Source: JALYGJ01 sp036558545
Lineage (GTDB): Bacteria > Chloroflexota > Limnocylindria > Limnocylindrales > CSP1-4
Direction: 5' to 3'
NCBI GenBank assembly: GCA_036558545.1
Contig: DATBFJ010000006.1
Location: 1-20,880, forward strand
DNA: 20,880 nucleotides
Position 1 is the first letter of the stretch, and each line of letters opens with the position of its first letter. This document shows, piece by piece, positions 1 to 7,867 of this stretch. The position numbers and the translations under genes are program-made. The notes under the pieces are model-generated. The model saw only the letters and a program-made list of their open reading frames with translations, made no database searches and was not told where the DNA came from.

Positions 1-267
1 CGACGGCGACGGATCGATGGCGAAGACTCGTCCAACATGCAGGGCAAGAGGCAGGGCATATCGCCCACCACCAGCGCCAACGTCCAGCCAGATGTCGTCA
101 GGACGAGAGAGCCGCAGCAGCGCGTTGACCGTTTCGTCGTCCTCCCGTCGGGGATCCATGCGAAAGCGGTCACGCACCGGGGCGTAAAAATCGGCCGGAT
201 CGGGCTCTTCGCGCGACCTCTCGACCTGCTCCTTGTCGGCCGTGACCCGCGCACGCCAGGCCGCCAA
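1..267 (-). CDS. Class I SAM-dependent methyltransferase, N-terminal part (cut by window edge)
   Basis: The minus strand reads open from a stop at 330-328 to the left edge. After an acidic and basic helical stretch comes a classic SAM-binding motif I, WLDVGAGGGRYALPLA, at about residues 60-75 from the TTG at 267. A strand ending in FAIDPSPS follows, where the acidic D contacts the SAM ribose (motif II). The N-terminal style, with FYAPV, a PRREDDE stretch and then LDVGAG, is one I associate with methyltransferases of uncultured Chloroflexota. The methyl acceptor cannot be deduced because the C-terminal half lies outside the window. No ATG or GTG occurs near the N-terminus; the first usual start codon is TTG at 267, with no clear ribosome binding site. 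The gene starts 77 bases after the RTX gene on the same strand and may be its downstream neighbour in the transcript. Confidence 0.72.
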   Translation of the reverse strand, partial: MAAWRARVTADKEQVERSREEPDPADFYAPVRDRFRMDPRREDDETVNALLRLSRPDDIWLDVGAGGGRYALPLALHVGRVFAIDPSPS

Positions 268-344
268 CAGATCGTCGGCCGATGGCGACAGAGAGTCGAT
301 GCCGTGGTCAGTACGCAGGTAAATAGCCTACGACTGGCGCGATA

Positions 345-1016
345 TCACGGCGTGGGATGCGCCGACTCTGGGACGGACGACGGAGCCATGAGGGCGGGCG
401 AAGGCCCAACTGATGGCTGTGGCGCGACAGTCGGCTGTGGCGCCAGAGTCGCCTGGGGCGAGCTGGTCGCCTGCGACGCGCGCGGAGACTGTGGCGCCGA
501 GAGCGTTTGCGTCTCGCAGGAGACGAGGGTGTCCGGTCCGCGGCCCGGGATGCAGACATCGTTGCCATCGCCGCCGTCCAACAGCTCCGGACCATTGCTG
601 CCGGTCAGCACGTCGTCGCCGGCACCACCCAGCAGCACGTCGGGTCCATTGTCGCCAACGAGCGTGTCGTTGCCGTCTCCCCCCACGAGGCAGTCCTTGC
701 CGTTACCGCCATACAGCGTGTCGTTGCCGCCGAGTCCAAAAATGAGTGTCTTGCCCTTGGCTGGGCCCAGGATGTCGTCACCGTCGGTGCCGATCAGGAC
801 GGTCTTGAACATCATCCCGGCACACTCTGGTGGTACGTCGGGAGGCGCTGAACTGGCCCAAGGTCCGACCGTAACGCTCATTTGCGAGTCGACGCTGTCC
901 GCAAAAAGCGCTTCGGCCGTCACGATCGGGACGAACAGGGCGAGGAATACGACAACGAACGCGAACCACTTGCCGCGGAGTATGCGTCGAGCTAGTCCCG
1001 CCATTCGGTTGACCAA
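345..1016 (-). CDS. Secreted RTX-type calcium-binding repeat protein with SipW-type signal
   Basis: The 223-aa protein starts with a basic segment and a hydrophobic helix (residues 16-34) forming a signal sequence. A motif ALFADSVDSQMSVTVGPWA follows at residues 36-54 and matches the neighbouring TasA-like protein without gaps. Residues 94-155 hold about seven glycine- and aspartate-rich nonapeptides of the GGxGxDxLx type (for example GGDGNDTLV), which in RTX proteins bind calcium as a parallel beta roll. Residues about 172-223 form a Pro/Gln/Ser/Ala-rich tail with APQPTVAPQPS repeats. There is no C-terminal membrane anchor or sorting motif. Cys65, Cys109, Cys155 and Cys167 could form disulfides. 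The TTG at 1016 is preferred because GAGAG lies 9 bases upstream; an in-frame ATG at 1004 is the alternative. The protein is probably exported and cleaved by the signal peptidase encoded upstream, then folds outside the cell with calcium. Its role in the surface layer is not known. Confidence 0.8.
   Translation of the reverse strand: MVNRMAGLARRILRGKWFAFVVVFLALFVPIVTAEALFADSVDSQMSVTVGPWASSAPPDVPPECAGMMFKTVLIGTDGDDILGPAKGKTLIFGLGGNDTLYGGNGKDCLVGGDGNDTLVGDNGPDVLLGGAGDDVLTGSNGPELLDGGDGNDVCIPGRGPDTLVSCETQTLSAPQSPRASQATSSPQATLAPQPTVAPQPSVGPSPALMAPSSVPESAHPTP
552..737 (-). repeat. RTX nonapeptide-coding repeat block
   Basis: About seven imperfect 27-base units encode GGxGxDxLx repeats. They explain the periodic pattern seen in both strands here, including the spurious open frames on the plus strand. 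Confidence 0.75.
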
Positions 1017-1038
1017 GGTTGAAGACTCTCGCGTTTGC

Positions 1039-1073
1039 TCGGCGGGTGCCCGGTGTCCCGGAGCACCCGCCGA
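1039..1073 (-). terminator. Strong hairpin between TasA-like and RTX genes (terminator or attenuator without T-run)
   Basis: Positions 1039-1049 and 1063-1073 form a perfect 11-bp inverted repeat (TCGGCGGGTGC / GCACCCGCCGA). The 13-base loop contains an inner CCGG/CCGG pairing. The hairpin lies between the stop of the TasA-like gene at 1100 and the start of the RTX gene at 1016. No T-run follows on either strand, so a simple intrinsic terminator is unlikely. Partial termination or mRNA stabilisation of the upstream message is more plausible. Confidence 0.6.
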
Positions 1074-1099
1074 ATTGAGATGCAGGTCCGTGGACGCTG

Positions 1100-2299
1100 C
1101 TAGTTGTTGGCCGTGATCTGGACGGCCGGCATGTAGCCGACGAAGTTGTCGGACGGGCCGGTCGGCATATTGGACACGGGTCCACTGAATGCACCGGCAG
1201 GGTTGCCGGCGCTGAGGTATGCCGAGGAGTCATCGGGCGCCCAAGAGCCGACGGATGCGGGCGTGCTCACGCCGTTGCCCGGATACGTGGCGATGTTGAG
1301 CGAGTCCGTTGGGTTGTTGGACCCGTTGATCGGGCTGTACCCGTAATGGTCGGTGTCGAACGTGATACCGAAGATCGCGTTGTCAGGCACCGTCTCGCCG
1401 GCGAAGGCGAACGTGATGTTGACCGCCTTGCCGCTGAAGCACGACGTCCCGTCGAACCACTTACCGGCATTTCCGCCCGTGCAGTTGACGTTGTCGGCTG
1501 ATGGCCGATACGGAATCGCGAAGGTCTGGGTCTTGGTCGTGATCAGAGATCCGACGCTGTTGCTCGAGCCGACGTTGTACACGTTGAACGTGATCGGCAC
1601 GTTGAAGGTGGCGCCCGGGGTCGTGGCGCAGTCGCCACCGTTCCAGGTGCCTGTCTGGCAGGTCCAGCTACTCATCGTCACCGTCGCGGTCGACAGCTTG
1701 CGGGCCGTTCCGGCGAAAGCCACCTGGGCGCCCCACTCGTTGTACGAGTAGGCCTCAGGGCCGTAGCTGGGAAGGTTGGACGGCAGCGAGGCCGCCGTGT
1801 TGTCGAAGATCACGGGTGCACTGGCCGATCCTTCGGCGCAGCTGACAGTCCATGTCATTGACCCCGATCGACCGAGGTCGTCGTTGTCGAGCTCTGTCCA
1901 CTGGATGCCGGTCGAGACCAGCTGTGTAGCGCCGGGCGCAACTGTGGCTGATGCCGGCGTTGCCGGAATGGCAGAGAACTTGCCGCCGAGGTTGCCCGAC
2001 TGTCCGGTCATGGCCACGGTCAGCGTCTGGCTGGTGGAGCCGGTGTTCTCGACAGTGAACGAGAACGGGGCGCTGCCAGGTGCCGAGTTATCGATAGTGG
2101 GCGCCGTGTACGTGACGGACTTTTGATCGGCCGCGATCGTGCCGTCGCTGGGTTCGACGATCAGACATGCGAACGAGCCGACACTGATGTTCTCGGTGCC
2201 GGTCACCTGATCGATGAAGCTGGCGCCGACGCCGCTTCCAAGCAGGCCGATGACGAGGCCTGCGACCGCGAGCAACGCGGCCGTCTTGCGTAGAGACAA
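1100..2299 (-). CDS. TasA/camelysin-like secreted surface protein with SipW-cognate signal
   Basis: The 399-aa protein begins with a basic N-terminus, a hydrophobic segment (about residues 7-25) and the motif ASFIDQVTGTENISVGSFA (26-44). This arrangement, with F-x-D and then a V-G-x-F/W patch, is typical of SipW-dependent TasA/camelysin-type proteins. A beta-rich region (about 50-175) resembles an Ig-like module (FSFTVENTGSTSQTLTV). A second beta domain from about residue 190 contains FAGTARKLSTATVTMSSW and paired cysteines. In Bacillus, TasA forms matrix fibres after SipW processing. Whether this protein polymerises is unknown. The start is TTG at 2299, supported by GGAGGGGG about 9-11 bases upstream and by the complete signal peptide. 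It lies 61 bases after the signal peptidase gene on the same strand. Confidence 0.78.
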   Translation of the reverse strand: MSLRKTAALLAVAGLVIGLLGSGVGASFIDQVTGTENISVGSFACLIVEPSDGTIAADQKSVTYTAPTIDNSAPGSAPFSFTVENTGSTSQTLTVAMTGQSGNLGGKFSAIPATPASATVAPGATQLVSTGIQWTELDNDDLGRSGSMTWTVSCAEGSASAPVIFDNTAASLPSNLPSYGPEAYSYNEWGAQVAFAGTARKLSTATVTMSSWTCQTGTWNGGDCATTPGATFNVPITFNVYNVGSSNSVGSLITTKTQTFAIPYRPSADNVNCTGGNAGKWFDGTSCFSGKAVNITFAFAGETVPDNAIFGITFDTDHYGYSPINGSNNPTDSLNIATYPGNGVSTPASVGSWAPDDSSAYLSAGNPAGAFSGPVSNMPTGPSDNFVGYMPAVQITANN

Positions 2300-2310
2300 G
2301 TGAAGTTTCC

Positions 2311-2316
2311 CCCTCC
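2311..2316 (-). promoter_or_regulatory. Ribosome binding site of the TasA-like gene
   Basis: Minus-strand GGAGGG lies 11 bases before the TTG at 2299. It is one of the two strongest Shine-Dalgarno sequences seen in the window and decides the TTG start. It suggests high expression, as expected of a structural surface protein. Confidence 0.65.
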
Positions 2317-2328
2317 GCCCCTTGGGGC
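2317..2328 (-). repeat. Short inverted repeat abutting the TasA-like ribosome binding site
   Basis: GCCCCAAGGGGC on the minus strand is an inverted repeat directly 5' of GGAGGG. It can fold into a 4-bp stem with a 4-base loop next to the ribosome binding site. Whether it affects translation is inference. Confidence 0.35.
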
Positions 2329-2360
2329 AGTGGCGAGCCGGCGGTATGCCCGCCTTTGGC

Positions 2361-2873
2361 TCAGGTTTGTGGTTGAGTTCTGGATCTGATTCGCCTCTTG
2401 GCGATCACCCCCCTTCCTAGTGAGCGCAGCAACGCCAGCCCGCCTAACAAACCGGCGAGCAGCAAGATTGGAAGCTGCAGTTCCGTGACCCAACCGAGAA
2501 ACGGCACGACGGCAATCAGCCGATAAGTTGTCGTCCCGGCCAGGGTTGCGTGCCACGGATCGTCAACAGGATTCGCGTCTCCGCGGGTCGTAACGACGCC
2601 GTTTTCGATCGATGTGACCCTGTGGATCACCGGACGGCCGCCTTGCGGCGGTACAAAGGCGATGACGTCGCCGACTTGGACCAGGCTCACGAAAACTGGT
2701 TCTGTGACCACCAGGTCGCCTGCCGAGAAAGTCGGCTGCATCGAGTTGCTGACGACAGTCTGGACGTGAACGTCCGCCACTCGGGCGGCGATCCCGACCA
2801 CAAGCACGCTCGCGCCGATGAAAAGGAGCAACCAGCTGATGAATCTTGCGCGCAGCGGCGCGCGACCAGCCAC
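2361..2873 (-). CDS. sipW: Signal peptidase I, SipW/ER type (S26B)
   Basis: This membrane protease cleaves signal peptides on the outer face of the cytoplasmic membrane. Its 170 residues contain an N-terminal membrane helix (about 12-30) and box B SNSMQPT with the nucleophile Ser44. Next come a box C-like FSAGDLVV and VGDVIAFV, then VIHRV with His84 where bacterial type I enzymes carry a lysine, and RGDANPVDDPW (97-106) as the conserved acidic box. A C-terminal membrane segment spans about 131-152. The Ser/His pair and the second membrane helix place it with the archaeal, ER and Bacillus SipW class. The start is GTG at 2873; the frame is open upstream to a stop but has no ATG, GTG or TTG. It is first in a minus-strand cluster with two secreted proteins carrying a common SipW-like motif, its likely clients. 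Confidence 0.85.
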   Translation of the reverse strand: MAGRAPLRARFISWLLLFIGASVLVVGIAARVADVHVQTVVSNSMQPTFSAGDLVVTEPVFVSLVQVGDVIAFVPPQGGRPVIHRVTSIENGVVTTRGDANPVDDPWHATLAGTTTYRLIAVVPFLGWVTELQLPILLLAGLLGGLALLRSLGRGVIAKRRIRSRTQPQT

Positions 2874-3091
2874 GCCAATCGGGGCGGATCCTTGACCGCC
2901 GGGCGCAGTCTCGGACGCGGCGCGCTTGGACGCGAGGTCGTCAGGCTGGATCGACGGCTTGATGCTCTAACCCCCCCGGGCATGCAATCGTCTTGCCGGC
3001 GAAGGAGTCAGCGGGGTAAGGGCCAGCTCGCGTTCGCCTGTCGTCATGGGCTGCTCGAGGGCCGCCGCGGCCCGAAAGTCCCACGACACAA

Positions 3092-3109
3092 GTAGGCCGA
3101 TCGGCCTAC
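3092..3109. promoter_or_regulatory. Perfect 18-bp palindrome, candidate operator
   Basis: GTAGGCCGATCGGCCTAC is fully self-complementary. It lies just downstream of the candidate sipW -10 hexamer, around the predicted transcription start. That position fits a dimeric repressor site, or a hairpin at the 5' end of the transcript. Confidence 0.55.
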
Positions 3110-3116
3110 CGTGCTC

Positions 3117-3146
3117 ATAGCACCACGTTTCCGGAACCAATGTCAA
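3117..3146 (-). promoter_or_regulatory. Candidate sigma70-type promoter of the sipW cluster
   Basis: On the minus strand a perfect TTGACA (3146-3141) is followed, after 18 bases, by TGCTAT (3122-3117). Predicted transcription starts near 3110, leaving a leader of about 235 bases before the GTG of sipW. Confidence 0.45.
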
Positions 3147-3190
3147 GTTACAGAATCAGGCGCGTCAGGGTGCCTCAGTAGACTTCTGCA

Positions 3191-6100
3191 ATGAAGCCCT
3201 CGTCGACGCCGCGCGAGCCTGACCAGAAGGCGCGACTAATCGCCGACCTGATGCGCGAGCGCATCCTCGTGCTGGACGGTGCGATGGGTACGCTCATTCA
3301 GCGCGAGCAGCTGACCGAGGAGCAGTTCCGTGGCGAGCGCTTCGCCGATCACCCGCGCGATCTGAAGGGGTCGAACGAGGCGCTCAACCTCACCCGGCCG
3401 CAGGTGATCCGCGCCATCCACGACGAGTATCTCGATGCCGGCGCAGACATCATCACGACCAACACGTTCAATGGCACGGCCGTGTCACTCGCCGAGTACG
3501 GCCTGGCGGACCTTGCCGAGGAGATCAATCGCGAGGCTGGGCGTTTGGCGCGGGAGGCCGCGGACGCTGCAACGGCACTGACGCCGAAACAGCCACGCTT
3601 CGTGGCCGGGTCGCTCGGCCCGACGACGAAGACCGCTTCGATTTCTCCGGACGTCAACGACCCAGGCGCGCGCAACGTCACCTGGGACGAGCTGGTCGCG
3701 GCCTACACCACGGCTGCGCGCGGCCTCGTCGATGGCGGTGTCGACATCCTGCTCATCGAGACGATCTTCGACACGCTCAATGGCAAGGCAGCGATCTTCG
3801 CGGTGGAGTCGCTCTTCGAGGAATTGGGTCGCCGACTGCCAGTAATCGTCAGCGCCACGATCGTCGACCAGTCGGGACGCAACTTGAGCGGCCAGACCGT
3901 TGGCGCATTGTGGAACTCGATGCGCCACGCGCGACCGCTGGCGTTCGGGCTGAACTGCTCGCTCGGCGCCGAGATGCTTCGGCCTTACGTGGCGGAGCTT
4001 GCTCGAATTGCGGATGTCCCGGTCGTGACCTACCCGAATGCGGGATTGCCGAATGCGTTTGGCGGTTATGACGAGCAGCCGCCGGAGACGTCTTCACAGC
4101 TGGGCCGACTCGCCCGCGAAGGCGCACTCAACCTCGTTGGTTCCTGCTGCGGAACCACGCCCGACCATACGCGGGCGATCGTCGCCGCAGTCAGAGGTCT
4201 GCCACCGCGAGTGATCCCCGTCGCCGAACCTGCGACGCGACTCGCCGGGCTCGAGCCCCTGGACATCCGCGCGGACTCCCTCTTCGTCAATGTCGGCGAG
4301 CGCACCAATGTCACCGGCTCGCGCGCGTTTGCCCGGTTGATCAAGGACGAGCGCTATGACGACGCCGTGGCGATTGCTCGGCAGCAGGTCGACAACGGCG
4401 CCCAGATGATCGACATCAACATGGACGAGGCGCTGCTCGATTCGCAGGCCGCCATGGCCCGTTTTCTCAACCTGATCGCGAGCGAACCCGATATCTCGAA
4501 GGTTCCCTTGATGATCGATTCGTCGAGATGGGACGTGATCGAGGAAGGCTTAAAGCACGTCCAGGGGCGCCCGGTCGTGAACAGCGTCTCGCTCAAGGAA
4601 GGTGAGCATGAGTTCTTGCGCCAGGCTCGCCTCGCGCGGCGCTACGGGGCGGCCGTGATCGTCATGGCTTTCGACGAGCAGGGCCAGGCTGACACGGCGG
4701 AAAGAAAGGTCGCAATCGCGCATCGCGCGTTCAAGCTGCTGACCGAGCAGGCGGCCTTCGACGCGACCGACGTGATCCTGGACCCCAACATCTTCGCCAT
4801 TGGCACGGGCATCGAAGAGCACGCTGACTACGGCAATGCCTACATCGAGGCGACACGGCGGCTCAAGAAGGAGCTGCCCACCTCGTTGGTCAGTGGCGGT
4901 GTTTCCAACGTCTCGTTCGCTTTCCGCGGCAATGACGTCGTGCGCGAGGCGATCCACGCCGTGTTCCTGTACCACGCGATCCGTGCCGGGATGGACATGG
5001 GCATCGTCAACGCCGGCGCACTCCCGGTCTACGAGGCCATAGATCTGGAACTCCGGGAGCGCGCCGAGGATCTCGTGCTCAATCGCCGAGCCGACGCGAC
5101 CGAACGAATGCTCGAGATTGCCGAGGACGCCCGCAGCGGCGAGCGCACCGCGGGAGCAGGACGCGACATGGCATGGCGCGAGGCGCCTGTCGCCGAGCGC
5201 CTGCGCCATGCGCTGATCGAGGGCATCAGCGATTACATCGTCGATGACACCGAAGAGGCACGGGCTGCCTCGGTACGCCCGCTCGACGTCATCGAAGGCC
5301 CGCTTATGGCCGGCATGGATGCGGTCGGCGACCTTTTTGGCAGCGGCCGGATGTTCCTGCCGCAGGTCGTCAAGAGCGCCCGCGTCATGAAGCAGGCCGT
5401 CGGCTATCTCATTCCGTATATCGAACAGGAGAAGCTCAAGAACCCGTCCGCCAATGGAAACGGACACGGCCACGAGCCGACCGTGGTGATGGCGACGGTA
5501 AAGGGCGATGTTCACGACATCGGCAAGAACATCGTTGGCGTGGTTCTCGCGTGCAACGGATATCGCATCGTCGACCTCGGCGTGATGGTGCCGTGGACGA
5601 AAATCCTGGAAACGGCGCGCGCCGAACAGGCCGACGCCATCGGGTTGTCGGGCCTGATCACCCCGTCGCTCGAGGAGATGCGCACCGTTGCCCAGGAGAT
5701 GGAGCGCGAGAGCATGACGTTGCCCCTGCTCATCGGCGGCGCCACAACGTCACGTGCCCACACGGCGGTGCGCCTGGAGCCGGCCTATTCCGGACCCGTC
5801 GTTCATGTCCAGGATGCGTCGCGCGCGGTGGGTGTCGTTCGCTCTTTGTTGGACGAGAAAGCGCGCGACAATTTCGTACAGCAGACTCGCGACTCGTACG
5901 CCGAGCTCCGTCGCCAGTTCGCCGACCGCGACGATCGAACGCGCCGGCTGACGATCGACGAAGCCCGCGCAAATAACCTGCAACTTGATTTCACCGGTGC
6001 CAACGCACCAACCAAGCCGACCTTCCTGGGCGCCCGTCCGCTGCGCGACATCGACCTCGCGGACCTGTCTCGCTACATCGACTGGACGCCGTTCTTCGCG

Positions 6101-6946
6101 GCGTGGGAGCTGCCGGGCCATTACCCGGAGATCCTCACTGACCCGCGCATGGGCCAGGCAGCGACGTCCCTCTTCAACGACGCTCAAACCCTGCTCAAGC
6201 GCGTCATCGAAGAGCACCTTGTGACCGCGAATGCCGTCGTCGGCTTCTTCGCCGCGAACGCCACCGCTGACGACGACCTGATCCTGTACACCGACGATCA
6301 GCGCAGCGCCGAGCTCGACCGCCTGCACACGCTGCGCCAGCAGATCGCCAAGCCGGAAAGCAGGCCGGATGTTGCCCTGTCGGACTACGTCGCACCGGTT
6401 GAGTCGGGCGTCCGCGATTACGTCGGCGCCTTCGCCGTCACCGCCGGTGGTGGTCTCGACGAGGCGAAGAATCGGCTCGCCGAATCGGGTGACGACTACT
6501 CTGCGATTCTCTTGTCATCGCTGGCCGATCGACTCGCGGAGGCAGGCGCCGAGTGGCTCCACGAGCGCGTTCGTCGCGAGCTATGGGCCTACGCGCCGGA
6601 CGAGCGTCTCGACAACAGTGCGCTCATTGCCGAGTCATACCGCGGCATCCGGCCCGCACCGGGCTATCCGGCCCAGCCGGACCACACAGAGAAGCGCACG
6701 ATATTCCGGCTGCTCGACGCCGAGCGCCAGATCGGAATGCACCTGACCGAGTCCATGGCCATGGTGCCCGGCGCTTCCGTGAGTGGGCTGTACTTTGCCC
6801 ACCCGGAGGCGCGCTACTTTGGCCTTGGCCGCATCGGGCGCGACCAGCTTGCCGATTACGCTCGCCGCAAGGGCTGGTCGCTGGCTGAAGCAGAGCGCTG
6901 GCTGGCTCTCAACGTCGTCGACGAGCCCGCGACACAGTCAGCCTAG
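3191..6946 (+). CDS. metH: Cobalamin-dependent methionine synthase
   Basis: The enzyme moves a methyl group from 5-methyltetrahydrofolate to homocysteine through methylcobalamin, in the cytoplasm. At 1251 aa it is close to E. coli MetH (1227) and has all four modules. The homocysteine domain begins with ILVLDGAMGTLIQ and has the zinc cysteines Cys256 (GLNCS) and Cys319-Cys320 (GSCCGTT). The pterin domain starts at FVNVGERTNVTGS and includes MIDINMDEALLDS and PLMIDSSRWD. The cobalamin module has a cap helix bundle and the DxHxxG signature DVHDIG, with His775 the lower cobalt ligand. The C-terminal AdoMet reactivation domain includes YIDWTPFFAAWELPGHYPEI. The ATG at 3191 has no clear Shine-Dalgarno sequence but leaves the usual short N-terminal extension. 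The tail overlaps the convergent gene by 9 bases. No metF lies nearby. Confidence 0.97.
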   Translation: MKPSSTPREPDQKARLIADLMRERILVLDGAMGTLIQREQLTEEQFRGERFADHPRDLKGSNEALNLTRPQVIRAIHDEYLDAGADIITTNTFNGTAVSLAEYGLADLAEEINREAGRLAREAADAATALTPKQPRFVAGSLGPTTKTASISPDVNDPGARNVTWDELVAAYTTAARGLVDGGVDILLIETIFDTLNGKAAIFAVESLFEELGRRLPVIVSATIVDQSGRNLSGQTVGALWNSMRHARPLAFGLNCSLGAEMLRPYVAELARIADVPVVTYPNAGLPNAFGGYDEQPPETSSQLGRLAREGALNLVGSCCGTTPDHTRAIVAAVRGLPPRVIPVAEPATRLAGLEPLDIRADSLFVNVGERTNVTGSRAFARLIKDERYDDAVAIARQQVDNGAQMIDINMDEALLDSQAAMARFLNLIASEPDISKVPLMIDSSRWDVIEEGLKHVQGRPVVNSVSLKEGEHEFLRQARLARRYGAAVIVMAFDEQGQADTAERKVAIAHRAFKLLTEQAAFDATDVILDPNIFAIGTGIEEHADYGNAYIEATRRLKKELPTSLVSGGVSNVSFAFRGNDVVREAIHAVFLYHAIRAGMDMGIVNAGALPVYEAIDLELRERAEDLVLNRRADATERMLEIAEDARSGERTAGAGRDMAWREAPVAERLRHALIEGISDYIVDDTEEARAASVRPLDVIEGPLMAGMDAVGDLFGSGRMFLPQVVKSARVMKQAVGYLIPYIEQEKLKNPSANGNGHGHEPTVVMATVKGDVHDIGKNIVGVVLACNGYRIVDLGVMVPWTKILETARAEQADAIGLSGLITPSLEEMRTVAQEMERESMTLPLLIGGATTSRAHTAVRLEPAYSGPVVHVQDASRAVGVVRSLLDEKARDNFVQQTRDSYAELRRQFADRDDRTRRLTIDEARANNLQLDFTGANAPTKPTFLGARPLRDIDLADLSRYIDWTPFFAAWELPGHYPEILTDPRMGQAATSLFNDAQTLLKRVIEEHLVTANAVVGFFAANATADDDLILYTDDQRSAELDRLHTLRQQIAKPESRPDVALSDYVAPVESGVRDYVGAFAVTAGGGLDEAKNRLAESGDDYSAILLSSLADRLAEAGAEWLHERVRRELWAYAPDERLDNSALIAESYRGIRPAPGYPAQPDHTEKRTIFRLLDAERQIGMHLTESMAMVPGASVSGLYFAHPEARYFGLGRIGRDQLADYARRKGWSLAEAERWLALNVVDEPATQSA

Positions 6947-7867
6947 CGCCGGCAAGGTCGCGAGACTGACCTTGAGCTTGGCCCACTGCTGGTCCGATTG
7001 CCGTTGCCGTTGGTCGAGGTAGCTGACGAGCGGCGGTGAGTCGAGTCGCGACGCCGTGCCCCTGACGGCGGCCATGCTCGCCTCGAGTCTCTCCGCGCCC
7101 CAGTCGATGCCATAGCGCAGGATCCATTCGGGCAGGGACATGGCCAAGGTGTTCGCACGGTTTCTGGCATGCGACAGAAAGTAGGTCTGCTGATCGTGCT
7201 CGAAATCGCCGATCCAACCGACCATGTCGTTGAGCATCTGGTGCCAGCGACCAAGCCCGTCGACCACCTCCGCCCAAGCCGGCAGCACGTCAGCGCGCCC
7301 GTGGTGATGGCAAACCGCGGCCACGGCGATCTTCGCGCCGGCGACCTTGCGTGAGCTGGTGTCGTCGAAGTCCTTCTCCGTGACCGATGACAGTGCTGCG
7401 TCGCGAGACGCCGAGTCCGCTGCCTCGTATGAGTACCTCCGGAAGTCGTCCCAAAACGGATCGCTGTGCGCAAAGAGGCCCTGATAAGACCGCTCGAACT
7501 CTGTATGGAAATAGATGAGGGCGGGCAGGACGGGCGACTCGGGAAGCCGGTCCCGATCCATTAGGTCATCGATGATGCGCGTGAAGTAGTAGCCGGACAT
7601 CGAGGCGTACACGAGCTCCGCCTGAAAGTCATGGTCAGGCCTCCCGCACAAGGAGGTCTCCAGCCACCATGGCAGGAGCAGCATGGGGAATGCCTGGGAG
7701 TGCAGGAAATAGTCGTGGTCGCCGTTGGCTGACAGCGAACCAATCCATTTGACTGCGTGTGGCGCGAGGCCGGGTACATACGCGGCCAAATTCGAGCCGA
7801 TCTTGGCGGAAGCGATTTGCGCGATCTCGCGCAGCCCGGCGGGATACTCGAGATCAGTTTCACTCAT
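6938..7867 (-). CDS. Class I isoprenoid (terpene/prenyl) synthase-like enzyme
   Basis: This 309-aa, mostly helical protein has both metal-binding motifs expected of the all-alpha class I isoprenoid synthase fold. The first is FTRIIDDLMDRD, with D100-D101-x-x-D104. The second is HQMLNDMVGWIGDFEHD, with N213-D214, D221 and D225. These bind Mg2+ and diphosphate in enzymes that ionise allylic diphosphates. Lys174 in SSRKVAGAK is a possible diphosphate contact. There is no signal peptide, so it should be cytoplasmic. Substrate and product cannot be told: it could be a cyclase, a chain-elongating synthase or a squalene-synthase-like condensing enzyme. Its ATG overlaps the stop of the cyclase/ATPase gene as ATGA, which implies coupled translation. 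The N-terminal domain of the gene at 11931-13724 looks like a degenerate copy of it. Confidence 0.72.
   Translation of the reverse strand: MSETDLEYPAGLREIAQIASAKIGSNLAAYVPGLAPHAVKWIGSLSANGDHDYFLHSQAFPMLLLPWWLETSLCGRPDHDFQAELVYASMSGYYFTRIIDDLMDRDRLPESPVLPALIYFHTEFERSYQGLFAHSDPFWDDFRRYSYEAADSASRDAALSSVTEKDFDDTSSRKVAGAKIAVAAVCHHHGRADVLPAWAEVVDGLGRWHQMLNDMVGWIGDFEHDQQTYFLSHARNRANTLAMSLPEWILRYGIDWGAERLEASMAAVRGTASRLDSPPLVSYLDQRQRQSDQQWAKLKVSLATLPALG

Larger units (their letters stand above)
2874..3190. promoter_or_regulatory. Divergent intergenic region between sipW and metH
   Basis: No convincing gene lies in these 317 bases. They hold a candidate minus-strand promoter at 3117-3146, a perfect 18-bp palindrome at 3092-3109, a second palindrome GGGCCGCCGCGGCCC at 3059-3073 and a short stem GTGCT/AGCAC at 3111-3123. 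A 6-bp pairing, GGCGAA 2998-3003 with TTCGCC 3033-3038, lies in the long leader of sipW. A weak plus-strand promoter for metH could use CAGAAT at 3151-3156. I looked for cobalamin, SAM, SAH and c-di-GMP riboswitch cores and did not find a convincing match. Confidence 0.6.

Noticed and set aside
552..737. Tandem repeats suggestive of a CRISPR array or minisatellite
   Set aside because: The 27-base period matches RTX nonapeptide codons exactly, and there are no unique spacers between conserved repeats.
37..1116. 359-aa plus-strand open frame over the RTX gene and the methyltransferase
   Set aside because: Its Pro/Ser-rich sequence is the antisense of the RTX repeats and the Pro-rich tail. The minus-strand products have a signal peptide, RTX repeats and a SAM motif, so this is a shadow.
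3059..3073. GGGCCGCCGCGGCCC palindrome as an intrinsic terminator
   Set aside because: It lies in the leader between two divergent genes, has no T-run on either strand and could arise by chance in GC-rich sequence.
2874..3190. Possible riboswitch (cobalamin, SAM, SAH or c-di-GMP) upstream of metH or sipW
   Set aside because: A stretch near 2993-3025 vaguely resembles part of a c-di-GMP-I aptamer, but the conserved A-rich core segments and the paired stems could not be found. An Infernal scan against Rfam would settle it.
4550..5515. 321-aa minus-strand open frame inside metH
   Set aside because: It lies fully opposite conserved MetH pterin and cobalamin modules and is caused by GC-rich codon structure.
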